Shown here one piece after another: positions 35,240 through 46,682 of a stretch of 64,000 nucleotides of DNA (within the stretch, counting starts at the first letter, position 1; each line of letters begins with the position of its first letter). Position numbers and translations under genes: made by a program. Location of the stretch: positions 16,397,501-16,461,500 of the forward strand of contig JAEOAD010000034.1 in the NCBI GenBank assembly GCA_036365145.1, given 5' to 3'. The notes under the pieces are model-generated. The model was not told where the DNA came from and searched no databases. It was given only the letters and a program-made list of their open reading frames with translations. This DNA is from Orientallactaga sibirica (lineage: Eukaryota; Chordata; Mammalia; Rodentia; Dipodidae).

Positions 35240-36310
35240 GAACATACTGCAATTTGGTCATTAGCCTAACCATACTATATGCTTTCATCCTCTCTCCTTT
35301 GTTTCCTTCCCCCATCCACTGAGGACTCTTCTCATTCAAAGTAGTCCTTCCTTTGTTTTGTTGTCTCATGGTGTTTGCCCTTCTTCATCCTCTGTGTCAA
35401 ATAGTTTATGGACTTAGAACAGTGCAGGTCTTGTAGGGATATCTGTAATTACTGTGGGATCATGAATGTCCGATCAAATTGGAAAGACAGTGCCCCAAAG
35501 TATGCCTTCCAGCCCTTACATTCTTTTTGCTTCCTCTTCCACAATGTTCCCTGAGACTCGGAGGGCCTGTTAGAAATCTTTAGTGTCAAGTACATGGAAA
35601 CCTCTTATTTTTTGCTCTGATGAGTTTTGAGTCTTCTCAGTGTCTATAGCCATCTCCTTAGAGAAGGTTCTCTGATTATCAGAGAGAGCTGCACTCATAT
35701 TCAATATTTCACTTCCTCTTCAGTGTTCCCTGAGCCCTGGTGGGTATGATAGAGATGATCAGTCATATGAGTGGCACTTAGCTTTCTTTTTTTGTCATTC
35801 TGATGTTCTGTGTCTCATTGGTATTCACTACCATCTATAAAAAACAGGTTCTATAACTAAAAGTGAGAGCAGCCTTAAGCAAATGGCATAAACATATTCA
35901 TGTAGAAGAATTTTGATGGACATAATGTCTCAATTTAGCTAAATAACAGAGGAGGTTCTTCTAGGGTCTATGACCTTCCAAACCATTGAGTTCTTACTCA
36001 GTTCTCAGTATCAGGTACAGATTTACTCACACATAATGGGCCTTTTCTCCAACCAGGGACAAGTTGATTACCCCCATAATTTTTATGCCTCAGGTGCACC
36101 TGTGGATATATCTTGCCTGGTAGATTTTGTAGCTTGCAGGATCCATTGTTCAGACTGTTGATGACTTTTATTTCCCAACAGCTCACATAGTGTTTTCCAA
36201 AACTATGACTAATATCTGGCAAGGAGATGGCTTACAACTCAGTTTCGGCTTGATTTTTCAGTGTCCTGTCATCACAGACTGTGCTGTCTTTAGGAATATG
36301 GTCTTACCAT

Positions 36311-36363
<53 letters not shown>

Positions 36364-36420
36364 GGGAGTCAGCCATTTCTTACTAGGATTTACCTGCAAG
36401 GACCTATGGCTTCAGAGTAA
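35240..36420 (-). mobile_element. LINE-1 3' UTR, minus strand, with (GT)n
   Basis: Phrases gcttcctcttccacaatgtt ccctgag, tagggtctatgaccttccaa, gttgattacccccataattt and gtggatatatcttgcctggt are the reverse complement of rodent Lx-type L1 3' UTR. Most also occur in the same order at 55700-55985. It lies at the 3' side of the ORF2/ORF1 block at 36540-39430 on the same strand, so it is probably part of the same element. Confidence 0.65.
36315..36362 (+). repeat. (GT)24 microsatellite
   Basis: An uninterrupted GT run of 48 bp within the L1 3' UTR piece. Confidence 0.98.
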
Positions 36421-36539
36421 CCATTCTCCATACTAGCAAAATACTTCCACTGAAACTGTATATCTTTCTTTGAAAGAAAGTTCTATCTATTAATTAGGAA
36501 ATGGAGAAGTAAGTTTCCATAGTATTTATTCATAACAAC

Positions 36540-37567
36540 TTTACTATTGTCTATCTCTCCTCTTTTCTTCCCTCCCCTGTCCCACCTAGACTTTTCTATC
36601 CCTCCACTTGCATATCTACCATCCTTTCCCATAATTCTTCCCCACTTCATTCTCCAGTCCTCATTCTAACTTCCTGCCTTGTCCTGTTGATGCTACTTTT
36701 GAATTGGCTAAGAGTTTATCAATCTTGTGTATGTTTTAGATGTTTATTTGAGCTCTCTTTTTGTAATGCAGACATTTAGAGCTATAAACATTTCACAGGT
36801 TTTGGTATGTTTTGTTTTCATTTTGATTTGGTTCTAGGACTGTTTTATTTCCTTCTTGATTTACTCAACAACACATTCAGTTTTCAACAGTTTACTTTCC
36901 AGGGGTTTGTTTATTTTCTGTTGTTTTTCTTGTTGTTGATTTCTAGCATTGTGATCAGATATAACATAAAGAGTTATTTCAATTTTCCTAAGTTTGTTAA
37001 TACTTGCTTTGTGTCTTAATATGTGATCTATTTTAGAGAAAGTTCCATGACCTATTGAGAAGAATGTGTATTCTGTAGAGTTTGGATGGAATATTCTCTC
37101 AATGTCTATTATGTCCGTTTGACCAATACTGTCATTTAGCTTCATCATTTATGTATTTAGATATGTTTGTTGGCAATAGTGAGGTATGGAATTCACTTTT
37201 ATTATGTTCACATTTATGTCTGACTTTATATCTAGTTGATTTTATTATAAGAATTATTGCATCTGTGTTGTGTATATGTTTGGGATTGTAATTCAATTTT
37301 GTTGAAATGTTCCCTTGATGAGTGGTCTTCTTTATCTGTTCTCATTACTTTCAGTTTAGTCAATTTTGTCCAATATGAGTATAGCCAAACTGCTTGTTTC
37401 CTATTTCCTTGCAGTGTCTTTCTCTTTTCTGTCATCCTAAGGTGGTGTTTGTCTTTGACATTAAGGCGGGATTCTTGAAATAACAAACGAATGGATCGTG
37501 TTTTCTAATCCAGCATGTTAAACTGTTTCTTTTGATTGGGAAGCTGAGTACATTGATTTTCAGAGGT
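36540..37567 (-). pseudogene. LINE-1 ORF2 endonuclease-domain remnant, minus strand
   Basis: ORF2 begins with an AP-type endonuclease that nicks target DNA. The minus-strand frame at 36861-37148 reads IDIERIFHPNSTEYTFFS, then GHGTFSKIDHIL and VISDHNA. These are the recognisable end of the L1 endonuclease domain, with the catalytic-site SDH motif retained. Upstream parts (37150-37560) carry the earlier endonuclease region in broken frames. A DIP SINE at 37568-37862 interrupts the remnant. The reverse transcriptase region should lie to the left but is missing, since 3' UTR-type sequence starts at about 36420. Confidence 0.88.
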
Positions 37568-37569
37568 TT

Positions 37570-37608
<39 letters not shown>

Positions 37609-37862
37609 TTTGAGAGAGACAGAGAGAGACAGAGGGAGAGGAGGAAGACCCATAGAGATGGGTATGCCAGCAGCCTCTCAGCTGCTGTGAACAAAATCCA
37701 GATGTGTCCGCCCCCTTGTGGTCACGTCCGGCATTGCACCCTTGCATCACTTTGCATCTGGGTAAAGGTGGAACCTGGAGATTGGAACCACTGGAGACTG
37801 GAGCTAGCATTCTTAGGCTTAGGAGGCAGGCGCCTTAACCACTAAGCCATCTCTCCAGCCCA
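37568..37862 (-). mobile_element. Long-variant DIP-type SINE inside LINE-1
   Basis: (ttta)n, GA-rich stretch, a reversed body with an extra segment (cccttgtggtcacgtccggc ... ttgcatcactttgcatctgg) not found in the ordinary copies, and the reversed head aagccatctctccagccc. The phrase gattttcagag on both sides (37555-37565 and 37863-37873) marks the target-site duplication. Confidence 0.85.
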
Positions 37863-38700
37863 GATTTTCAGAGTTTTTATTGTAAGGTATGTTGTGTTGG
37901 TGGTTTTGTGGAGTTTGGTGCTTTCTTGACCTTCATTTGATTTAACAATGGTTCCAGCTTTGATTATTGATTTTCTCTCATGTAGTCTCTTGAATATTTT
38001 TATTCTTCTCTTCAGTAAGAAGCATTTCATCCAGTTTTCTCTGTAGGGCTCATTTATTCTTATAATAGCTTTTTTTCATGGAAAGTTTTTCTTTCTCCTG
38101 TTATGATGGATGATTTTCCTGGGTATGGTAGCCATAATCTTTTAACATTAAAATGCTCCATTCCAAACCCTTCTGGTTACAAAAGTTTCTACTGAAAAAT
38201 CAGATGTTATTGAAATAGGTTTACCTTCATAAGTAATGAGCTGTTTCTCCCTTGCCACTTTTATTACTTTCTTTGTTTTCTGTGTTTAATATTTTATTAT
38301 AATGTGAAATGGGGAAATTATTTTCTGATCCTGTCTATTTGGTGTTTTCTGTGCTTCTTGTATCTAGATAGGATTCTCTTTTATAAGATTTGGAATTTTT
38401 CTTCTATAATTTTATTGAAAATGTTTTTATGTAATTGACCTGAAGTTCTTCCCTTCTTGTATGCCAATGATTCAAACACTTCATCTTTTTAAGGTATCCC
38501 ACATTTCTCTCATGTTTTGATCACACTGTTATTGATCTTGATATCTATTTCCTCTGCCTTATTCTCAAGATCCAATATTCTGTCCTCTGCCTGATCTATT
38601 CTATTGACATGACTTTCTTGTGAGCTTCTCAATTGTTTTATTTAATTTTTTATGTCCATTTCATTTTCAATGAATTTCAATGTATTTATCTCTTTATTGT
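37863..38700 (-). pseudogene. LINE-1 ORF1 remnant, minus strand
   Basis: ORF1 is the L1 RNA-binding protein. Read on the minus strand from about 38700 down, the DNA gives an acidic/basic coiled-coil-like stretch near 38540-38680 (RIEDRIEDLE-type wording with stops) and later ITSDFSVET and TRRVWNGAF (around 38160-38220), resembling the ORF1 C-terminal domain. The 5' part is continued at 39000-39165 beyond a B1 insertion. There are many stops and frameshifts. Confidence 0.7.
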
Positions 38701-38756
38701 GTTCCATTTCCTTTCTTTTCCCTTTATTTCTTTATTTCTCTCTATCACTTTTGTAA

Positions 38757-38892
38757 TTTTTCAGGAAAGGTCTCTAGCTCAGGCTGACTTGGAACTCCCT
38801 CCTCAGCTCCAGGATGGTCTCACACTCACAGTGATCCTCTTACCTCAGCCTCTCAAGTGCTGGGATTAAAGGTGTGCACCACCATGCCTGAC
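38757..38892 (-). mobile_element. B1-like SINE inside LINE-1, minus strand
   Basis: gaaaggtctctagctcaggc tgacttgg ... ctcaagtgctgggattaaag gtgtgcaccaccatgcctg, a reversed B1. Confidence 0.85.
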
Positions 38893-39430
38893 ATTTAGTT
38901 GCATTTTTATTCCTTGGTTTGACTTTCTCATTCTATTTAGTTGAATGTGTGTTCTCTTAGAAGTCACTCAGGCATTTGTCATATCCTCTGTAACTTTGCT
39001 TTATATGTTAATTATAATTACATTTTTACATTCTTTTTCTGTAATTTTCTCAAGTTCTTATTGGAGGGTTCAACTATGGGACTAGGCATTCATGGTGAGG
39101 ATATCTTGCCTTGGTTTCTTGTGTTACTTGTTTTGTGTTGGATTTTGTCCATCTGGAGATAATGCCTTTGTCTTGTTGAGGATGCAGCAACAGTGGTTCC
39201 TTTGGATTTCACAGGGCAGGTTGTGTTCAGGACTGCTCCAGCAATAGTCATGTTCTTTACTACAAACTCACTGGCACTAGGCCAGGATTGTTCCATGAGG
39301 TCTACTTGAATCAGAGAAAAGGTCCTGTGCCAAGAACCCTGGTCATTCTGGCTGTGAACAGGTGGCCAAAATTGTTAATGATGTTTTCCTATCAATCCTG
39401 GGGAATCGAGGGTAGTTAGTTCATCATTCT
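38893..39430 (-). pseudogene. LINE-1 ORF1 start and 5' UTR, minus strand
   Basis: A minus-strand ATG at about 39160 opens MDKIQHKTSNTRNQGKISSP, then a stop. The nucleotides just beyond (on the minus strand atgcctagtccca ... gaaccctccaat) match the start of ORF1 in the plus-strand L1 at 18539-18640, so the two are the same family. 39165-39430 is then probable 5' UTR. The left limit is the B1 at 38757-38892. Confidence 0.65.
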
Positions 39431-39535
39431 GGCAGGTATAAGGAGATCAGGATTTATAACTTGACTTATAAGAATAAGTGTAACTCAAGGGAAGATAGTG
39501 TCTACAGACAGAAGATGCAAAGAATGAACAAGGAT
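39431..39535. other. No feature recognised
   Basis: Short unique spacer. Confidence 0.5.
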
Positions 39536-39655
39536 TGAACCTGAACATCATGATTCTCACCTAGAATCCCAGCATTATAGATGATGAAGCAAGAAGATTA
39601 TGAGTTTGAGGCCAACTTAGGATACACAGGGAATCACCCAATATAAAATTCATGT
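39536..39655 (+). mobile_element. Diverged B1-like SINE
   Basis: gattctcacctagaatccca gcattatag, then gaagcaagaagattatgagt ttgaggccaac. Confidence 0.65.
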
Positions 39656-40319
39656 TTTGGAATTGCAGAATGTGATCTTACTTGGAAACAGACAAAGTAG
39701 TACTAGATTGGAGTACCTCTTTCATATAATGTCTAGTGTCTTTATGAGTGTAGAGGGTACACAGAGATACATATACAGGTCAAAGATCATGTGATAACAG
39801 AAGCAGAACTTAGGGTGATATAGCCACAAGTCAGAAACAGCAAATGGTTACTAGGAGTCAGGAAGAGGCAAGGAAGAATTCTTGTCAGATAGGGAGCAGC
39901 ACTGCCTTAGGAAGTGTAAGAGAACACAGTTTTGTTGAAGCAACCATGGGAAACTTATATAAAGTTTATTGTAACACGAAGACAAATTTGGTCATTACTG
40001 TGTTAGGTAGCTTGCTCTGGATCACATTACATCTTTTCATCTTGGCTTCTAGTCCAGCATCATAACATGGCATGAATTTCCTCTAAAAGTCTCTTTGGTG
40101 GGAGAATTCTTGCACAGCACTGACAATTTTCAGTTTTCTCTGTGATATTATTTACTGTTTAAATAGCTTTCATTGTGTATATTCATTGTACCTGATACTG
40201 TGTCACCCAAGTCCATTTTCATGTATATATTATATATTCTGCATATCCCCTGTGCTCCTACCTCCCATGCTTACCCTCCCTCTCTTATTAGTACCTTTGT
40301 TGTCCTAGTTTTGCTTCAT
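39656..40319. other. No feature recognised
   Basis: Unique; CT-rich text at 40230-40320 may be L1-related. Confidence 0.4.
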
Positions 40320-40690
40320 TTTTTTAAAAAAATGTATTAATTTTATTTATTTATTTTTTTTAATTTTTTTTTTTAATTTCTGTTACAAAGGTTAAGAATT
40401 TATATCCCCTCTCCCCCAGATCCACTTTCCTGGAGGGTTCTTCTCAGTGGGGTCATTGGTATTCAATATGGTGTATTTAAGGTCTCAATCAATCTCTGTG
40501 GGTGGGTGGGTGAGCTGTGCTTTAGGGAATTTTTACCCACCCCCTGGTTCTTACCATCTTCCTTCTCCCTCTTCTGCAATGTCCCCTGAGTTTGGGTAGG
40601 GTCTGTTTGCACTCTGATTTGCTGCTGAGTTTTCTGTGGCCTCTGGGTTTCTGCTTTGATGTGTTTTTATCAACTATTGTATAGTCTTGT
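40320..40690 (-). mobile_element. LINE-1 3' end fragment, minus strand
   Basis: A T-rich left edge (40320-40380, a reversed tail) leads into ggttcttctcagtggggtca, then cttctgcaatgtcccctgag, the same motif as the other reversed L1 3' UTR pieces. Confidence 0.55.
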
Positions 40691-41672
40691 TTTTTCTTTC
40701 ATGTACAATATGTACAATCATGGACTTATGCATCCATGATTTTATCTATATAACATCTAGGAACCACATATAAGGTAAAGCATACAATCCTAGTCTTTCT
40801 GGAATTAGCTTAATTATAGTGACTTTTAGAGATCTTCTTTGATCCTCCTAAAGCAACATGGACACTTCTATTTCAAGAATCAGGTACCACCCAGTCCATG
40901 TCTGTTTCTATTTCTGTCCCCTTTCTTTAAAAAAAAAAAAAAAAAAAAATTCCTTCTATAAAAATTCCAAAGAGAAGAATTTCAAAGAGAAAAGCACAAT
41001 CATTACAGTTGAGAACTTGCTCTTGAATCTTATTAGCTTGTGACTCATAGCCCTGAAAGGAGCTAATACCTTAATTTCATATTTCTCTGCTCAAATGCAG
41101 ACCAAGGCGTAAACTGAAATGAAACTTTACACTAATGGCTTCTTAATTATACCCATCTAAAAGCAATTACCTGAGTTTTAGCAGATACAAAGTTAGGGTT
41201 GATGGGACCAGCAGATGAGAAATAAGATGAAAGGTCATCTGCCAAAAAGACCAGTGAAGAGGAGATAAAACACAGGGAGGAAAGAGGAAAAAAAAATCCA
41301 CAGATAAGTGAAGGTTGATAAATTTTGAACAATTGTTTTGCCTCATTTCTGAAACAAGTTTTCCTTCTTCCCCCCTGTTAGGATAAGGATAAAGAAAAAG
41401 AAAAAAAAAAGTTTTATTTTAAGGATAGAAACCGACTAGATACTAGACAAGTTACCTGAATTTGAATTAGTTTTTGCCATATTTTGATCCCACATTTACT
41501 GGTGGAACAAGGCCTCTAAGCCAGAATGGATGAAATAAGCATCCCTGGTAAGTTGTCCATTCAAGGAGTGCATGCAGCTTGAGGAAAGTGTGGAGTATTC
41601 ACTAAAGTACCAAATTTTCCTCTGACTCACTATCATACATGTTTCTATGTTGTTTTCATTATTTGCAATAAG
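40691..41672. other. No gene recognised; A-run at 40929-40949
   Basis: Unique sequence with an A21 run and an A10 run near 41400. Confidence 0.5.
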
Positions 41673-43202
41673 AATGTATGTATTTACTAAGGAAACTTGC
41701 AATAAAATGGATGGACTTGGGAAAAAAATCATACTAAGTGAACTCACACAAGCACAGAAATATAAATGCCACATGTTCTCCCTTATATATGGTTCCTAAC
41801 TTGGAATGGCTTGAGTTGCAGGCACACCTGACAGGCAAATTGAGGGAAAGATAATAGGGTGGAAGGGTTTGGAGTGAGGGCAAAGGAAGATGGGGGAAGG
41901 TATACACAAAACTAATGCCAGTATGAATTAGTACATAGAAATCTTTCTCCTGGATAGCAAACTAAAATATGTAACCATTAATAGGAATGTGAGGGGATTG
42001 TCTGGGGAGAGGAGCCCCAGAGAGAACAGAGGGAAGGTAATTCTAAAGCTATTGGCTCTGGCTTATAAGTCCCAGTGCCAAAAATGGGTTATATCCCATG
42101 TTGAGATAGTCACTGGAGAAACCTATGAGGTCCCACAAACAAGGCAGGTTTCTGTCAAAGCACGTCATTACCTGACTGTATGAGCTAAAAGGTAAGACCC
42201 TATTACTGAAGACACCACAAGATATTGACACAGAACATGCTGGAGGAATCTGGAAGGAATGATGTCTGGCCCTCATAGTGCTAGAAAGTGCTAAATGAGC
42301 TACTGGGGTTAAGTGGTGACCAACATTGTGAACAAGCAGGCGACACTGCTAGATATAAAATCAACCATCCGTGTGCACTAGTGACACTCAACCTATATGG
42401 GAAGCCAAGGACTCTATGATTGGTTAAAAGAGCAGCTCAATGAGAAGCAACTCATAGGTGATACTGAAACCAAGTCAGAATCTTATGGAGAGGAGGCTTA
42501 TGGACATGTCAGAATCCTGCGGAGAAGAAGTTAATGGATTCCAGTGAGAAGTTCTGCTAGTCTTTGGTAAAAGAGAGGCCAAAATTGATTGTAATTAACT
42601 ATGCCTATCCCATTTAACCCATAATGCTGTCACTCTCTGTTAAGTAATCTCTTTTACAGAAGGCAGCAAAAGCCTGAAAGAAAAAAATCCATCAACATGA
42701 CAATACAAGATACCTGACTCCCTATCATGAATAAGCTACCTTTCACACATCAGACAGGATCCAGGTGACACCACAGAGGAAGTGGCGAGTTAAGCATGAG
42801 CATTACTCTCACATTGAACCTGACAACCGGCACCAGAGAGATGGCAATGGATACTGAGGACACAGAAAACGTATCAAAGCAGAAATCCAGAAGCTGCTGA
42901 GAGCTCAACACTAAATTAGGGCTATTACACAACCACCAAGGCTTAAGGAACATTGGAGAAGAGTGTGCAGAAAGATTGTCAAAACCACAAAGTATGAGTA
43001 AGTATCCAGAAAAATCCCCCCCACACTGCACAATGACTGAGTGCTGCTCTTATAACTCATAACCCCATGGTAAATTGCACAACCCCACTGAGGAGGGATC
43101 TCAGTGGAGTGGGGTTGGGGAGGAGGGAAATGGGACCAACACATGGTTTGTCCATGCAACAAAGTTTCTAATTAAAAAAAAAAAAATGTATGTATTTACT
43201 AA
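41673..43202 (+). mobile_element. 5'-truncated LINE-1 3' end with 18-bp target-site duplication
   Basis: The direct repeat aatgtatgtatttactaa sits at 41673-41690 and again at 43185-43202, right after the poly(A). The insert starts inside ORF2: AIKWMDLGKKIILSELTQAQ leads to a stop at 41797-41799. About 1.37 kb of 3' UTR follows, with purine-rich tracts (for example gttggggaggagggaaatgg) and a final A-run at 43174-43186. The perfect duplication marks a complete, single retrotransposition event. It can serve as the reference for naming the other 3' UTR pieces in the window. Confidence 0.9.
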
Positions 43203-43292
43203 AGGTAAAAGGGGGATTTAAAATTGAATAAATCCAATTTCACTGATTTAATCTACTGTAAAATGAACAAGTTGATTTCATTTATCTTTGTT
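43203..43292. other. No feature recognised
   Basis: Short unique spacer. Confidence 0.5.
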
Positions 43293-43301
43293 AAAAACTG
43301 A

Positions 43302-43430
43302 GCTGGGTGTGATGGTGCACACCTTTAATCCCAGCACTCTGGAGGTAAATGTAGGAGGATTGTCGTGAGTTTGAGGCCACCATGAGACTACATAGTGAAT
43401 TCCAGGTCAGCCTGGGCTAAAAAAAAAAAA
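43302..43430 (+). mobile_element. B1-like SINE at the left edge of the tandem duplication
   Basis: gctgggtgtgatggtgcaca to gcctgggctaaaaaaaa, flanked by aaaaactga at 43293-43301 and 43431-43439. The duplicated unit begins at 43441, one base after this duplication. Confidence 0.88.
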
Positions 43431-43984
43431 AAAAACTGAATGACTTATATATTTTATTCTAGGGCCATGCGAGGACCATGCTTGACAACATCTCAGATAA
43501 AAGCAGAGTCTGGAACTGAGATTTTGCACCCGATCCCATTCAGTGGAGGGTGTGTTTTATTTGCATCTATATTATAAATAAACATTTTATAAGTTAAAAG
43601 CCTTTCAGTTTCTATTCCTTCCACTTCCTTCCCTCCCTCCCACCACTTTTTCTCTTCCCCATACACATAGGCAAAGATTATATGTGTGTATGAGAGTCTT
43701 CTATCTCATATACACACACATAAAATCCATTTTACTTTTATCTTTTAACTTCCTCATATGTTTGGGCTTATAGCTTCCTGTTATACATAAATCTTTCTGG
43801 CTATTCTCCTCTTAAAGAGTATAGTCAACACATATCTGGAGTCATGTTCCAGAAGAACGATAGGTCTCCAAGTCCTCCAAGATTTCTCTTAAGATTTTCT
43901 TTTTCTCTGATATTTGAATCACTTGAGATGCCTCTTCATTTGGAATCTCGAGTTTTGTTTTCAGTTATTTTAATTTTTAATTTT

Positions 43985-44208
43985 TTTAAATACTATTTAT
44001 TTGAGAGCAACAGACAGAGAGAGAAAGAGGAAAAGAGAGACAGGGAGAGAATGGGTTCACCAGGGCTTCCAGCCACTGCAAACGAACTCCAGATGTATGT
44101 GCCACCTTGTGCATCTGGCTTAAATGGGTCCTGGGGAATTGAACCTTGAACCCGGGTCCTTAGGCTTCACAAGCAAGTGCTTAACTGCTAAGCCATCTCT
44201 TCAGCCCC
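43985..44208 (-). mobile_element. DIP-type SINE, minus strand (copy 1)
   Basis: GA-rich stretch, ccttgtgcatctggcttaaa, gaacccgggtccttaggctt and the reversed head agccatctcttcagcccc. The 101-codon open frame across it is SINE antisense, not a gene. Confidence 0.9.
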
Positions 44209-44397
44209 ACAAATGAAAACCAATATCATACCTAAACTTGGGTAGAAACCAGCTATGAATTAAGTATCACAATCACACCCCAAAATTTCCATTATTGATA
44301 GCTATTCATACATTGAAAATTTGTAATGTAGGGTTGGTAGGCAAACTGATTTTTCTTTCAGATAATATCCTATGCACTATTATAAAATTTAGCTTCA

Positions 44398-44622
44398 GGG
44401 TTGGAGAGATGGCTCAGCAGTTAAGGCATTTGTCTACAAAGCCAAAGGACCCATGTTCAACTCCCCAGGACCCATGTAAGCCAGATGCACAAGGAGGCAC
44501 ATGCCTCTGGAGTTCATTTGCAGAGGCTGGAGGTCCTGATGTGCCCATTCTCTATCTGTCTCTTTATATCTCTTTCTCTCTCAAATAACTAAATAAAAAT
44601 AAAACATAAAATAAAATTTATT
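44398..44622 (+). mobile_element. DIP-type SINE (copy 1)
   Basis: gggttggagagatggctcag, agccagatgcacaaggaggc and an A-rich tail. Confidence 0.92.
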
Positions 44623-44744
44623 TTCATTTAATTTTTGACAGAATTTAAAATGCAAGAAATTTATTCTATAAATACCAACCAAATTAAAACAACAAAGTTA
44701 ACATATATTATTTGTTTTTCATATTCTTTATTTTGTTGGTTGCA

Positions 44745-44905
44745 TTGTAAGTGATAATTCATTTTAATTTTCATAACAATCCTCTGTAACAAGTTTTCCT
44801 CTTACTTTATAGATGATGCCATTGACACTCATTGAGATAAATAAAATTCTGAAGAGCCCAGATGTAGGTGTTAGCAACAAGTCCACAACCTAAATTAATC
44901 AGCTA
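44745..44905 (-). mobile_element. MIR-like fragment, minus strand (copy 1)
   Basis: Reverse MIR pattern with ataacaatcctctgtaacaa and tttatagatgatgccattga. Present again at 48006-48166. Confidence 0.5.
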
Positions 44906-45344
44906 TGGAAACATGAATCATTCGCCCGAGTATGGAAAAAGAACTCTCTACAGTGCATTGTGTGCTATAGCCAGTTGGCCTTGGCTTGCAAGGTCTGATT
45001 GTTCACATCCTTTCCCAGTCCTGATTTCAGTGGTATCCTGCTAATAGCTTGTTGTTCTCCATTGTGAATATATGGACATCATATTCATTAGCATATGTTA
45101 TGAATCAGGAATCTGGGAGGAGAGACACTAGTTAAACATTTGCTGGCATAACACTGATTTTATGATGTTATCAAACTCCTTTCGTTTATGTTCATTTTTA
45201 TTCAGATGTTACTATAAAGTAGGATAGGAGAAAGCTAGTTTATTTTCTTAAGGCAGTTTCAGTTAATCATTGAGGCTCAAAGAGAACCATGATATGCCAT
45301 CCCACATGCCACCACAAAAATAGAACTCATCTGGTGGAGACCTA

Positions 45345-45620
45345 TCTATAGCACGCCCTGCCACCCAGTGTAGCAGCTACCTAGACAGATGGCCCTCAAT
45401 GGGCTGGCCCAGGGATCCACCCTTAAAATCCACCAGCCAGCTGGACCTTCCCCTTCCCTATAAAAGGCTCTTGGCTTCTTCCTGATGCAGACTCTGCTAG
45501 TTCTTCTCCACCCAGTCTTGCTGAGAGGGTAGTGAGGAGAGCATAAAACTGTTTCTTGTTTTGGATGGCTCTTTTGCTTGTCTCTGTCTTATAGATTGGG
45601 GTAACTTCTCACTTTGATTA
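45345..45620 (+). promoter_or_regulatory. TATA-containing, GC-richer LTR-like segment (copy 1)
   Basis: ccctataaaaggctcttggc carries TATAAAA at 45459-45465, about 25-30 bp before gatgcagactctgctag. A second, weak gcataaaactg lies downstream and tgtctctgtc follows. The layout resembles a U3/R boundary of an LTR, but I found no bounding TG...CA or duplication. Promoter activity is not shown. Confidence 0.4.
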
Positions 45621-46301
45621 CAGACATGCTTTTCCTCTGGTTTCCGAATCTCCCATGTGTATATTTTTCTTACACTCCAGATCTACCACATGGGTACTCT
45701 CACCAACCCTAGGCTTCCTACCTATGTAATTACTTTAAAGTTTGAACAACCGTGAGTATAACTCTCTTCACTAAAAGCCCAAATTTCTCTTAACTCCACA
45801 TGCTTGCAGCTCTTCTCCAGGATTTTTTTCCCAAAATCTTCAGTTTCTCTTCAATAAATCTTACAAACTATTCAATATTTCCACATCAGAACTTTCCAGG
45901 TTTATGACTGTTCTTGTTTTCCTTCGTAGATCCCAAATCCCTTACATAAACCCCACAATCTGTGATTTATCCTGTAACTAAACCCAACAATTTCTCCCTT
46001 ATTTATCAATTCTTTGTTGAAGATAGAACAGAACCCAAAATTTGGTTCTCATAAATTCTGGGTTACCCCTCACAAACCCCCAAATCCTGCATCAATACCA
46101 GAGGATCAAATGTTTTTAAGATGGCCCTCTACCTTCATCAAAGTAAAAGATAGTGAAATTTATATGAAGACAGCAGAGATCATAATGATAAATACATCAA
46201 AGAAGAAAATGTCACTGCACTATACATTAAGGAAAATAAGGATTGAGGGATTTATAAAGTACAGATCATTAGTAAAATTCTAGTAAGGATTATTTTGTTA
46301 G

Positions 46302-46415
46302 AACCAGGTATAATGGTGCAGACCAGTAATCTAAGCATTTTGAAAATAGAGGAAGGAGAATCAGTTCAGCCTTGGCTGCCTAGTAAGTATGAAGCCAGTT
46401 CAGGATATACACTGA
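46302..46415 (+). mobile_element. Diverged B1-like SINE (copy 1)
   Basis: accaggtataatggtgcaga ccagtaatctaagcat, then gaggaaggagaatcagttca. Repeated at 49564-49677. Confidence 0.65.
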
Positions 46416-46544
46416 GTGTGTGTATATATATATACTATTTATTTAATTCATTTAATTACTTATCTTTCAAATTACATCTAATGCAATCAAATTGATATAA
46501 GCATTAAAGGCTTTTAAATATTTTGTTTGTTTTATTTTATATTG

Positions 46545-46682
46545 TTTTTTTGAGGTAGGGTCTCACTATAGTCCAGGTTGACCTGGAATTCACTATGTAG
46601 TCTCAAGCTGGCCTCAATCTCACAGCAATCCTCCTACCTCTGCCTCTGAAGTGCTGGGATTAAAGGTGTGCGTCACTACGCT
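46545..46682 (-). mobile_element. B1 SINE, minus strand (copy 1)
   Basis: ttttttgaggtagggtctca, cctggaattcactatgtagt, gaagtgctgggattaaaggt, a clear reversed B1 ending just before the duplication junction. Confidence 0.9.

Noticed and set aside
41797..43184. Possible separate gene or ncRNA after the ORF2 stop
   Set aside because: The stretch ends in a poly(A) and an exact target-site duplication shared with the ORF2 fragment, so it is L1 3' UTR.
43844..44149. 101-codon open frame, identical copy at 47107-47412
   Set aside because: It runs through the antisense strand of a DIP SINE (the last ~50 codons are SINE). The identity between copies comes from the tandem duplication, not from selection on a protein.
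46014..46283. 89-codon frame duplicated at 49276-49545
   Set aside because: No recognisable motif, no Kozak or splice support; duplicated passively with the 3.26-kb unit.
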